Assembly: GCA_014871605.1 (NCBI GenBank)
Contig: WGSQ01000069.1
Coordinates: forward strand, 1 to 9,078
Direction: 5' to 3'
Length of the DNA: 9,078 nucleotides
Source: Collinsella sp.
Lineage (GTDB): Bacteria; Actinomycetota; Coriobacteriia; Coriobacteriales; Coriobacteriaceae
This document shows positions 1 through 5,746 of the stretch, in pieces. The number at the start of each line of letters is the position of its first letter. The stretch's first letter is position 1. A model generated the notes under the pieces. The model saw only the letters and a list, made by a program, of their open reading frames with translations, did no database searches and was not told where the DNA came from. The translations under genes and the position numbers were made by a program.

Positions 1-20
1 TCTCCACCCGAGCATTGAAT

Positions 21-50
21 GAGGCTCCAACGCAAGTTGGGGCCTTTTTT
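21..50 (+). terminator. Rho-independent terminator of an upstream transcript
   Basis: A 9-bp stem (23-31 with 36-44, one G-U pair) is closed by a GCAA tetraloop of the stable GNRA class. Six T residues (45-50) follow directly. A22 can also pair with T45. This is a textbook intrinsic terminator for + strand transcription. It must end a gene lying upstream of the window, because no coding region precedes it here. It also insulates the ABC-F gene that starts 32 nt later. Confidence 0.9.
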
Positions 51-81
51 CATATAGGCACACAAGGTCAAAGGCGGCACC

Positions 82-2115
82 ATGATCCTCCTGGTCGACA
101 AGATCGAAAAAAGCTTCGGCGCACGCGTCCTCTTTAGCGGCGCGTCCTTCCAGATCAACCCCGGCGAGCGCTTCGCGCTCGTGGGACCCAACGGCGCCGG
201 CAAAACCACCATGCTCAAAATCATCATGGGCATCGACAGCCCAGACGCCGGCCAGGTCCAGTACGCCAAGGACTGCCAGGTGGGCTACCTAGAGCAGGAA
301 ACCAACCTGGAGCAAAAGGACACCACCATTCTCGCCGAGGTCATGGCCGCTGCCAAGGAAATCCGCCGCATGGGCGAGCGCGCCAACGAGCTGCAGGCCC
401 AGATCACCGAGCTCTCCGAGCAGGGCAAGGACGTCGACGCCCTCCTCAACGAGTACGGCCAGGTCCAGGACCGCTTTGAGCATCTGGGCGGCTACGAGCT
501 CGAGAGCAACGCCCGTAAGATCCTATCCGGTCTGGGCTTTAAGGTCACCGACTTTGAGCGCCCGTGCTCCGAGTTCTCGGGCGGCTGGCAGATGCGCATC
601 GCGCTCGCCAAGCTCTTCCTGCGCCACCCCGACCTGCTGCTTCTGGACGAGCCCACCAACCACTTGGACCTCGAGAGCGTCCAGTGGCTGCGCGGCTTTA
701 TTGCCAACTACGACGGCGCCGTCCTCATCGTCAGCCACGACCGCGCCTTCATGGACGCCTGCGTCGACCACGTCGCCGCGCTCGAGAACCGCCGCGTGAC
801 CACCTACACCGGCAACTACAGCAGCTACCTCAAGCAGCGCGAGGACAACCTGGAGCAGATGCGCGCCAAGCGCGCCGCCCAGGAGCGCGACATCGCCCAC
901 ATGCAGGTCTTCGTCGACAAGTTCCGCTACAAGCCCACCAAGGCCGCCCAGGTCCAGGAGCGCATCCGCAAGATCGAGCAGATCAAAAAGGAGCTCGTCA
1001 TCCTGCCCGAGGGCCACAAGCACATCGACTTTAAGTTCCCCGACCCGCCGCGCTCCGGCGACATGGTCGTGGGCCTCGAGGGCGTCTCCAAGTCATACGG
1101 CGATAAGCACATTTACAGCGACATCGACCTCAAGCTCTACCGCGGCGAGCACGTGGCGCTCGTCGGCCCCAACGGCGCCGGCAAGTCCACGCTCATGAAG
1201 ATCCTCGCCGGCCTGGAGCCACCCACCACCGGCACCCGCGAACTGGGCACCAACGTGGGCGTGGCCTACTACGCCCAGCACGCACTCGAGGGCATGACCG
1301 AGTCCAACACAGTCCTGCAAGAGATCGACACCGTCACGCCCAAGTGGACCGTGCCGCAGCAGCGCAGCCTGCTGGGCGCCTTCCTGTTTAGCGACAACGA
1401 TTCCATCGAGAAACAGGTTCGCGTCCTCTCCGGCGGCGAAAAGGCGCGTCTGGCGCTCGCCAAGATGCTCGTGGCCCCCGAGGCGCTCCTGTGCCTGGAC
1501 GAGCCCACCAACCACCTGGACATCGACTCGGTGGACATGCTCGAGAACGCCCTGCAAAACTTCCCCGGCACCATCGTGCTAATCAGCCACGACGAGCACC
1601 TGGTGCGCGCCGTGGCCAACCGCGTGATCGACATCCGCGACGGCAAGGTCACGGTCTATGACGGCGACTACGACTACTACCTCTACAAGCGCGAGGACCT
1701 CGCAGCCCGCGCCGCCGCCGAGGCGGCAGGGGAGAGTGCACCGGCCGCGACCAAGTCCGCCAAGGTCACCGCGGCCCAGCCCGACACCCCCGCCACCGCT
1801 TCCAAGCCTGCCGAGGGCAAAAAGACCAAGGAGCAAAAGCGCGCCGAGGCCCAGGCCCGTGCCGCACTCAACAAAAAGCTCAAGGGCGTGCGCAACCAGC
1901 TCAAGAAGATCGAGGCAGAGCTGGACAAAAAGCGTGCCCGCTATGACGAGCTTATGGAATTGATGGCGAGCGAAGAGCTTTATGCCGATCAGGATAAGTT
2001 CAACGCCGCGCTGGGGGAATATAACGGCCTTAAGCAAGAGCTGCCCAAGCTCGAAGACGAATGGCTGGAGCTTTCCACCCAGATCGAAGAGGAGACCGCG
2101 CGTGAACTCTCGTAA
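82..2115 (+). CDS. ABC-F family ATPase (ribosome-associated, translation factor type)
   Basis: A 677-residue soluble protein with two ABC ATPase cassettes and no membrane segments, which marks the ABC-F family; known members act on the ribosome rather than in transport. Cassette 1 has Walker A at 35-43 (GPNGAGKTT), a signature at 165-170 (FSGGWQ) and Walker B at 185-196 (LLLLDEPTNHLD). Cassette 2 has Walker A at 362-370, LSGGE at 449-453 and LLCLDEPTNHLD at 469-480. Both cassettes carry the catalytic Glu and an SHD/SHDE switch His, so both look active. The charged helical linker at about 245-320 is the P-site tRNA-interaction region. An Ala/Lys/Pro-rich segment (about 550-600) leads to a Lys/Glu-rich coiled-coil end, as in Uup/YdiF-type members. 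The ATG at 82 follows an SD-like AAGGCGG (71-77). Which ABC-F subfamily it belongs to, and whether it protects against antibiotics, cannot be settled by eye. Confidence 0.93.
   Translation: MILLVDKIEKSFGARVLFSGASFQINPGERFALVGPNGAGKTTMLKIIMGIDSPDAGQVQYAKDCQVGYLEQETNLEQKDTTILAEVMAAAKEIRRMGERANELQAQITELSEQGKDVDALLNEYGQVQDRFEHLGGYELESNARKILSGLGFKVTDFERPCSEFSGGWQMRIALAKLFLRHPDLLLLDEPTNHLDLESVQWLRGFIANYDGAVLIVSHDRAFMDACVDHVAALENRRVTTYTGNYSSYLKQREDNLEQMRAKRAAQERDIAHMQVFVDKFRYKPTKAAQVQERIRKIEQIKKELVILPEGHKHIDFKFPDPPRSGDMVVGLEGVSKSYGDKHIYSDIDLKLYRGEHVALVGPNGAGKSTLMKILAGLEPPTTGTRELGTNVGVAYYAQHALEGMTESNTVLQEIDTVTPKWTVPQQRSLLGAFLFSDNDSIEKQVRVLSGGEKARLALAKMLVAPEALLCLDEPTNHLDIDSVDMLENALQNFPGTIVLISHDEHLVRAVANRVIDIRDGKVTVYDGDYDYYLYKREDLAARAAAEAAGESAPAATKSAKVTAAQPDTPATASKPAEGKKTKEQKRAEAQARAALNKKLKGVRNQLKKIEAELDKKRARYDELMELMASEELYADQDKFNAALGEYNGLKQELPKLEDEWLELSTQIEEETARELS
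2088..2094 (+). promoter_or_regulatory. Ribosome binding site deciding the GTG start at 2102
   Basis: AGAGGAG lies 7 nt before the GTG at 2102, inside the last codons of the ABC-F gene. It is the best SD in this region. It favours GTG 2102 over the in-frame ATG 2132, which has no comparable SD. Confidence 0.65.
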
Positions 2116-2398
2116 GGCCGCTGCCGTGGCGATGAGCATCATCGCCATCGCTTGTCGCATCTGCGGCATCTTTATGAGCGCGATGACCGTGCTGCTGTGC
2201 TTTAGCGGCCTCACCGCCAAGCTGCAGATCGTGGGCTTTGTCGTTGAGCTTTCTCGCGCACTGCCGAGCGCCATTGCCGGCTATGGCGTCATCACCTCAC
2301 CTTTTGGCGGCGTGTTCCGCTTGGATTACGCCATCGTGGCCGTCATCCTGTTTGTGGCCGACTACTTGCTCACGCGCGCCTCGCGCCGCGTCCGCTAG
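2102..2398 (+). CDS. Small hypothetical membrane protein (98 aa)
   Basis: I do not recognise this gene. From the GTG at 2102 it encodes 98 residues. A short basic N-terminus (VNSRK) is followed by a hydrophobic stretch at about 7-36. A less hydrophobic middle contains a Gly/Pro-bearing loop (around SPFGG, about 66-70). A second clear hydrophobic segment lies at about 75-90, and the end is basic (TRASRRVR), which suggests a cytoplasmic C-terminus by the positive-inside rule. Two or possibly three membrane spans are likely. The start overlaps the ABC-F stop by 14 nt, and the M50 peptidase starts 9 nt after its stop, so it is probably co-translated with both. The two-span layout loosely recalls YggT-like proteins, but the likeness is weak and I do not assign it. 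An ATG start at 2132 (88 aa) is the alternative. Confidence 0.7.
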   Translation: MNSRKAAAVAMSIIAIACRICGIFMSAMTVLLCFSGLTAKLQIVGFVVELSRALPSAIAGYGVITSPFGGVFRLDYAIVAVILFVADYLLTRASRRVR

Positions 2399-2407
2399 GG
2401 GATCGAC

Positions 2408-3091
2408 ATGTCCGGCAGCTACCTCATGAACCTACTCGCCAGCGCGGTCGCCGTCATCGTGGGCATCGTTATCCACGAGAGCGCGCACGCAGCCGCGGCC
2501 TGGGCGCTTGGCGACAAGACGGCCCGCTCCCGTGGCCGCGTCTCGCTCAACCCGCTCAACCATATCGACCCGTTTGGCACCATCATCCTGCCTCTGCTCA
2601 TGCTTGCCGCCGGCGGCCCGGTGTTCGCCTTCGCCAAGCCAGTGCCCGTCTACCTCAACAACCTCAAGCACCCCAAGCGCGACGAGGTCCTGGTGAGCGT
2701 GGCCGGCCCCGCGTCGAACATCGCCCTCGCGTGCCTCGCGGCCGCCCTCATGCACGCAACGTACGGCAACCTCTACACCAGCATGTCCTTTGCCGTGGCA
2801 TCACAGATCATGAACTTCGGCGCCACGTTCATCGTGGTCAACCTGTCGCTTGCGTTCTTCAACCTCATCCCGATTCCGCCGCTCGACGGCTCATCGATTA
2901 TCGTGCCGTTCCTCAAGGGCAAGGCGCTCGCCAACTACTACCGCCTGCAGCAATACGCCATGCCCATCCTCATCCTGGTTCTGTACCTGTTGCCCATGTG
3001 GACCGGCATCGATGTGATCGGCCGCTATTTCGACGTTACCGTGTATCCACTTGCTGAGCAGCTGCTTAACTTCGCAATCGCCGGTATCTAA
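2408..3091 (+). CDS. M50 family membrane metallopeptidase (site-2 protease-like)
   Basis: A 227-residue integral membrane zinc protease, expected to cut substrates within or near the membrane. The zinc motif HESAH is at 23-27 (His23, catalytic Glu24, His27) within the first hydrophobic segment. The third-ligand region NLIPIPPLDG is at 152-161, with Asp160 as the likely metal ligand. The AGP motif before the third hydrophobic segment is also typical of M50. About five or six hydrophobic segments are visible (roughly 8-30, 55-75, 95-112, 128-152, 183-202). It is compact and lacks the PDZ domain of RseP, so it belongs with the small M50 proteins. Its ATG follows AGGGG (2397-2401), which overlaps the upstream stop. 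M50 proteins beside scpA/scpB are a known arrangement in Firmicutes and actinobacteria. The substrate is unknown. Confidence 0.92.
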   Translation: MSGSYLMNLLASAVAVIVGIVIHESAHAAAAWALGDKTARSRGRVSLNPLNHIDPFGTIILPLLMLAAGGPVFAFAKPVPVYLNNLKHPKRDEVLVSVAGPASNIALACLAAALMHATYGNLYTSMSFAVASQIMNFGATFIVVNLSLAFFNLIPIPPLDGSSIIVPFLKGKALANYYRLQQYAMPILILVLYLLPMWTGIDVIGRYFDVTVYPLAEQLLNFAIAGI

Positions 3092-3099
3092 GGTAAACT
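3071..3099 (+). promoter_or_regulatory. Possible weak sigma-70-type promoter ahead of scpA
   Basis: TTCGCA (3071-3076) and TAAACT (3094-3099) are separated by 17 nt, each matching the -35 and -10 consensus at 4 of 6 positions. The start point would fall near 3106, just before the first leader hairpin. The match is modest, and the -35 lies inside the end of the M50 gene, so chance is quite possible. Confidence 0.25.
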
Positions 3100-3106
3100 A
3101 ACAGGT

Positions 3107-3125
3107 CGACCGTGCAAAACGGTCG
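3107..3125 (+). other. 7-bp perfect hairpin in the scpA leader
   Basis: CGACCGT (3107-3113) pairs perfectly with ACGGTCG (3119-3125) around a GCAAA loop. No T-run follows, so it is not a standard terminator. If the candidate promoter is real, this hairpin would sit at the very 5' end of the scpA transcript. It might instead act as an mRNA stability or processing element between the M50 gene and scpA. Confidence 0.45.
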
Positions 3126-3142
3126 CAACATGCACCCAAACC

Positions 3143-3157
3143 GCGCCGCGAAGGCGC
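3143..3157 (+). other. Second small hairpin just before the scpA ribosome binding site
   Basis: GCGCC (3143-3147) and GGCGC (3153-3157) form a 5-bp all-GC stem with a GCGAA loop, 4 nt before the SD run. On its own it could occur by chance in G+C-rich DNA. It is noted because it lies in tandem with the 3107-3125 hairpin in the only longer gap of the first half of the window. Confidence 0.3.
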
Positions 3158-3161
3158 CGTC

Positions 3162-3170
3162 AAAGGAGGT
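3162..3170 (+). promoter_or_regulatory. Strong ribosome binding site of scpA
   Basis: AAAGGAGGT is a full-length match to the anti-SD and lies 5 nt before the ATG at 3176. It fixes the scpA start and excludes the overlapping frame that begins at 3112/3130. Unlike most neighbours, this SD is not embedded in an upstream coding region, so scpA can initiate independently. Confidence 0.85.
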
Positions 3171-3175
3171 CGAAG

Positions 3176-3988
3176 ATGTCGTATCGCGTGTCGACGCAGG
3201 TCTACAGCGGACCGTTCGACCTGCTGCTGCAGCTGGTAACCCGCCAAAAAGTAGATATCGGCGCCATCTCCATCAGCGAGGTGGCCGAGCAGTACCTTGC
3301 CGAGGCCGAGCGCATCGAGGCGCTGGACCTGGACGTGGCGAGCGACTTTTTGCTGGTCGCGGCAACCCTTTTGGACATCAAGGCTGCCTCTCTGGTGCCG
3401 CAGGAGGCCCCGCGCAAAGTCGATGACGACGATGACGAGTTCGACGAAGACCTTGAGGAGCTCAGCACGCTTGACGGCGACGCCCTGCGCGAGGTCCTGA
3501 TCCAGCGCCTGATTGCCTACAAGCAGTTTAAAGGCGCGGCTGCAGCCCTCGGTGCCCGCATGCAGGCCGAAAGCCGCATGCACCCGCGTGTGGCCGGCCC
3601 CGACCCCGAGTTCCTAGGCCTTATGCCCGACTACCTTGCCGGCATCAGGCTGCGCGGTCTCGCCGTCATCTGCGCCGACCTGGACGGGAAGCGACAGACC
3701 TTCTTGCTGGAGGCCGAGCACGTGGCACCCCATCGCGTTCCGCTCGACCTGACGGTGGCCTCAGTCGACCGCTTTACCATGGCGCACCAAACCTGCACCT
3801 TCCGCGAGCTACTGGACGGCGATGCCACCACCGAGCAGCTCGTCGTCACCTTCCTAGCTATGCTTGAGCTCGCCAAGCGCGGCTCGCTCACGCTGAGCCA
3901 GGACGAGATCTTTGGAACCATCCGTATCAACCGCGTCGAAGGCGCCGAGGCCTATGTGCCCGGCGAGGGCCCCGAGCTCACCGAATAG
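3176..3988 (+). CDS. scpA: Segregation and condensation protein A (kleisin)
   Basis: The 270-residue kleisin subunit of the SMC-ScpAB condensin, which bridges the SMC head domains and organises and segregates the chromosome. The N-terminal family motif SGPFDLLLQL is at 11-20, followed by the usual run through SEVAEQYL. The conserved helix FLLVAATLLDIKAASLVP at 58-75 matches the 'FL..A..LL.iKs..LLP' pattern that contacts SMC. The C-terminal winged helix is at about 223-252, with FLAMLELAKRG at 226-236 and EIFGTIRIN just after. Between them is a very acidic stretch (Asp/Glu run from 83 to about 95), the usual variable linker. The length is near the family norm of about 250-270. scpB follows 11 nt after the stop, as expected for partners made in fixed ratio. 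Confidence 0.96.
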   Translation: MSYRVSTQVYSGPFDLLLQLVTRQKVDIGAISISEVAEQYLAEAERIEALDLDVASDFLLVAATLLDIKAASLVPQEAPRKVDDDDDEFDEDLEELSTLDGDALREVLIQRLIAYKQFKGAAAALGARMQAESRMHPRVAGPDPEFLGLMPDYLAGIRLRGLAVICADLDGKRQTFLLEAEHVAPHRVPLDLTVASVDRFTMAHQTCTFRELLDGDATTEQLVVTFLAMLELAKRGSLTLSQDEIFGTIRINRVEGAEAYVPGEGPELTE

Positions 3989-3999
3989 GAGCCGCAACC

Positions 4000-4719
4000 A
4001 TGTCAACCCTTTCCACGCTGGAGGCAAACAGCCTCAAAGGCGCCCTCGAGGCGCTGCTGCTGGTGTCAAGCGACCCAGTGAGTGCGCCCGCGCTGGCCGG
4101 CGCACTGGATATCGCCCCCGGCGAGTGCGCGTCGCTGCTCGCCGAGCTCAAGGTTGAGTACGAGGAGGCCAACCGCGGCTTTCAGCTGCGCGAGGTCGCC
4201 GGCGGCTGGCGCCTGTTCACGCACCCCGCCTACCACGACGTGGTCGAGGCCTATGTGTTGAGCTGGGACACGCAAAAGCTGTCCCAGGCGGCGCTCGAAA
4301 CCCTGGCCGTCATCGCATACCACCAGCCCGTAACGCGCGAGGTGGTCAAGGGCATCCGCGGCGTCAACTCAGACGGCGTCATCGCGTCGCTCGTGGACAA
4401 GGGTCTGGTGCGCGAGCTCGGCCGTGACCCCCAGCGCGGTCAGGCCATCATTTACGGCACGACCAACGCCTTCTTGGAAAAGTTCGGTCTGCGCTCCACC
4501 CGCGACCTGCCCGATCTGGAGCAGTTTGCCCCCGACGAGCAGTCGCGCCAGTTTATCCGCGAGCGCCTGAGCGGCCGCAGCATTCAGTCTACGCTCGAGG
4601 AACAGGCCGAAGATCTGGACGAAGAGCGCGAACTGATCGATACCGATGTTGAGGACACCGATGAAGAGGAGCTTCTGCTCACAGGTGCTACCTCGGAGGA
4701 TATACATGACGAGGACTAA
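4000..4719 (+). CDS. scpB: Segregation and condensation protein B
   Basis: A 239-residue protein that forms a dimer binding the central part of ScpA in the SMC-ScpAB complex. The first winged-helix domain begins at about 12 (LKGALEALLLVSSDPVS, matching the family's 'iEalLFaSgePl' start). The second holds the highly conserved AVIAYHQPVTR at 103-113, then GVNSDGVIASLVDKGLV and the GTTNAFLEKFGL motif. After about residue 198 comes a 42-residue tail that is strongly acidic and probably disordered. ScpB tails vary widely, so this is not alarming. The ATG at 4000 follows AGGAG (3987-3991), which overlaps the scpA stop codon, so the pair is likely translationally coupled. The last 14 nt overlap rluB. 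Confidence 0.96.
   Translation: MSTLSTLEANSLKGALEALLLVSSDPVSAPALAGALDIAPGECASLLAELKVEYEEANRGFQLREVAGGWRLFTHPAYHDVVEAYVLSWDTQKLSQAALETLAVIAYHQPVTREVVKGIRGVNSDGVIASLVDKGLVRELGRDPQRGQAIIYGTTNAFLEKFGLRSTRDLPDLEQFAPDEQSRQFIRERLSGRSIQSTLEEQAEDLDEERELIDTDVEDTDEEELLLTGATSEDIHDED
4695..4700 (+). promoter_or_regulatory. Ribosome binding site deciding the rluB start at 4706
   Basis: GGAGGA lies 5 nt before the ATG at 4706 and inside the end of scpB. It supports 4706 over the upstream in-frame ATG at 4646 (deep within scpB) and over the internal ATG at 4802, which has no SD. Confidence 0.8.
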
Positions 4720-5680
4720 CGAAGCAGGGGAGACGCGCGTCGCAAGCGCCACGGACACCGCAGCGCCCGTAGGCGACGCGGTGTCCGTCTACCCGCACAC
4801 CATGCGCCTGCAGCGCTTTTTGGCGCGCGCGGGCGTGGCGAGCCGCCGCGGCTCGGAGGATCTGATGACCGCCGGCCGTGTGACCGTCAACGGTGAAGTC
4901 GCGACCGAGCTGGGCACCAAGGTCGATGTCGACCGCGACCACATCGAGGTCGACGGCATGCCCGTCAAACTCAACCAGGGCGCTGTGTACCTGATGCTCT
5001 ACAAGCCGACCGGCTACCTCACCACCATGAGCGACCCGCAGGAGCGTCCCTGCGTGGCCGACCTGGTCCCCCGCGACCGTTTTCCGGGGCTTTTCCCGGT
5101 GGGCCGCCTGGACCGCGACACCACGGGCCTGTTGCTCTTTACCACTGACGGCGACCTGTCGCAGGACCTGCTGCACCCCAGCAAGCACGTCTACAAGACC
5201 TACCAGGCCCTCGTAGACGGCCACCTCACCGACCGCGATTTGGAACCACTCCGCCGTGGCATCGAGCTCGACGACGGCCTATGCCAGCCGGCAATCTGCC
5301 GCATCATCACCGCACGCGAGGCCGAGGCCGTAGCTCCCCAGGGCGTCAAGCCCGGCACCACCGCCGTGGAGGTCATCATCCGCGAAGGCCGCAAGAACCA
5401 GGTTAAGCGCATGCTGAGCAAGATTCACCACCCGGTAATCCGTCTGCATCGCTGCAACTTTGCCGGCCTGGAGCTCAAGGACGTGGCCAAGGGCTCGTGG
5501 CGCGAGCTCACCGACCGCGAGGTACAGGTCCTCAAAAGCGGCGGCATCCCGCCCAAGCAGGCGAGCGCCAAGCGCAACGGCGGCAAGCCCCAAGACACGC
5601 CCGCCAGCCGCACGCGCCACCACGGCAGCCACGGCTCCGCACCCAAGCGCAACACCTACCGCGAGCGTTACACGGGCTAG
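4706..5680 (+). CDS. rluB: 23S rRNA pseudouridine synthase, RsuA/RluB family
   Basis: A 324-residue enzyme that isomerises a specific uridine in rRNA to pseudouridine. An S4 RNA-binding domain starts at Met33 (MRLQRFLARAGVASRR) and runs to about residue 90. The catalytic core carries GRLDRDTTGLLLFTTDGDL with the likely nucleophile Asp136. A second family motif, EGRKNQVKRMLSKIHHPVIRLHR, is further on. RluB is preferred over RsuA or RluF because rluB next to scpAB is the known arrangement in Bacillus and relatives; the exact target uridine is inferred. Residues 1-32 are an Ala/Thr-rich lead without family similarity. The last 45 or so residues form a basic, Gly/Ser/His-rich, probably disordered tail. 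The SD at 4695-4700 sets the start, which overlaps scpB by 14 nt. The coding DNA for residues 16-28 folds into a long hairpin (4751-4788). Confidence 0.93.
   Translation: MTRTNEAGETRVASATDTAAPVGDAVSVYPHTMRLQRFLARAGVASRRGSEDLMTAGRVTVNGEVATELGTKVDVDRDHIEVDGMPVKLNQGAVYLMLYKPTGYLTTMSDPQERPCVADLVPRDRFPGLFPVGRLDRDTTGLLLFTTDGDLSQDLLHPSKHVYKTYQALVDGHLTDRDLEPLRRGIELDDGLCQPAICRIITAREAEAVAPQGVKPGTTAVEVIIREGRKNQVKRMLSKIHHPVIRLHRCNFAGLELKDVAKGSWRELTDREVQVLKSGGIPPKQASAKRNGGKPQDTPASRTRHHGSHGSAPKRNTYRERYTG
4751..4788 (+). repeat. 11-bp perfect inverted repeat with nested stem in the 5' end of rluB
   Basis: ACGGACACCGC (4751-4761) and GCGGTGTCCGT (4778-4788) are exact reverse complements. The 16-nt interior forms a second 4-bp stem, CGCC (4764-4767) with GGCG (4772-4775), around a CGTA loop; the two stems are separated by a 2x2 internal loop. 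The predicted RNA is one long hairpin beginning 45 nt after the rluB start codon and ending 13 nt before the S4-domain Met codon (4802). No T-run follows, so it is not an intrinsic terminator. Confidence 0.75.
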
Positions 5681-5746
5681 GCAACCCGCCGCGCCCCAAC
5701 GCCCGCGAACCATACCAGCACGTCAACCATCGAAAGGAAGCACTGC
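5681..5746 (+). other. 66-nt gap between rluB and cmk
   Basis: The gap is C-rich and holds no convincing promoter, hairpin or terminator. Its only clear signal is the SD for cmk, AAAGGAAG (5733-5740). The two genes are probably on one transcript, but cmk here has its own free-standing SD rather than an overlapping one. Confidence 0.5.

Noticed and set aside
1..20. Possible 3' end of a tRNA (acceptor-like TCTCCACCCG) before the terminator
   Set aside because: Only about ten bases are visible, with no T-arm or partner strand in the window; the upstream gene could equally be protein-coding.
53..58. TATAGG as a -10 element for the ABC-F gene
   Set aside because: No -35-like hexamer lies at suitable spacing, and the position overlaps the end of the terminator region. 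The promoter, if present here, cannot be assigned.
1579..2274. Long antisense open frame of 231 codons opposite the ABC-F end
   Set aside because: It is a shadow of a well-supported + strand gene. G+C-rich codon bias keeps the opposite strand free of stops; the translation is low-complexity Leu/Gly/Val-rich without a family motif.
3112..3426. Open frame of 104 codons overlapping the 5' part of scpA
   Set aside because: It begins in the leader hairpin, lacks an SD, and conflicts with the scpA start, which has a full AAAGGAGGT 5 nt upstream.
3558..3582. Short direct repeat of CCGCATGCA within scpA
   Set aside because: The two copies are nine bases long, are explained by neighbouring Arg-Met codons, and do not recur elsewhere.
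4646..4648. In-frame ATG giving a 344-residue RluB
   Set aside because: It lies deep inside scpB without an SD, while ATG 4706 has GGAGGA at 5-nt spacing.
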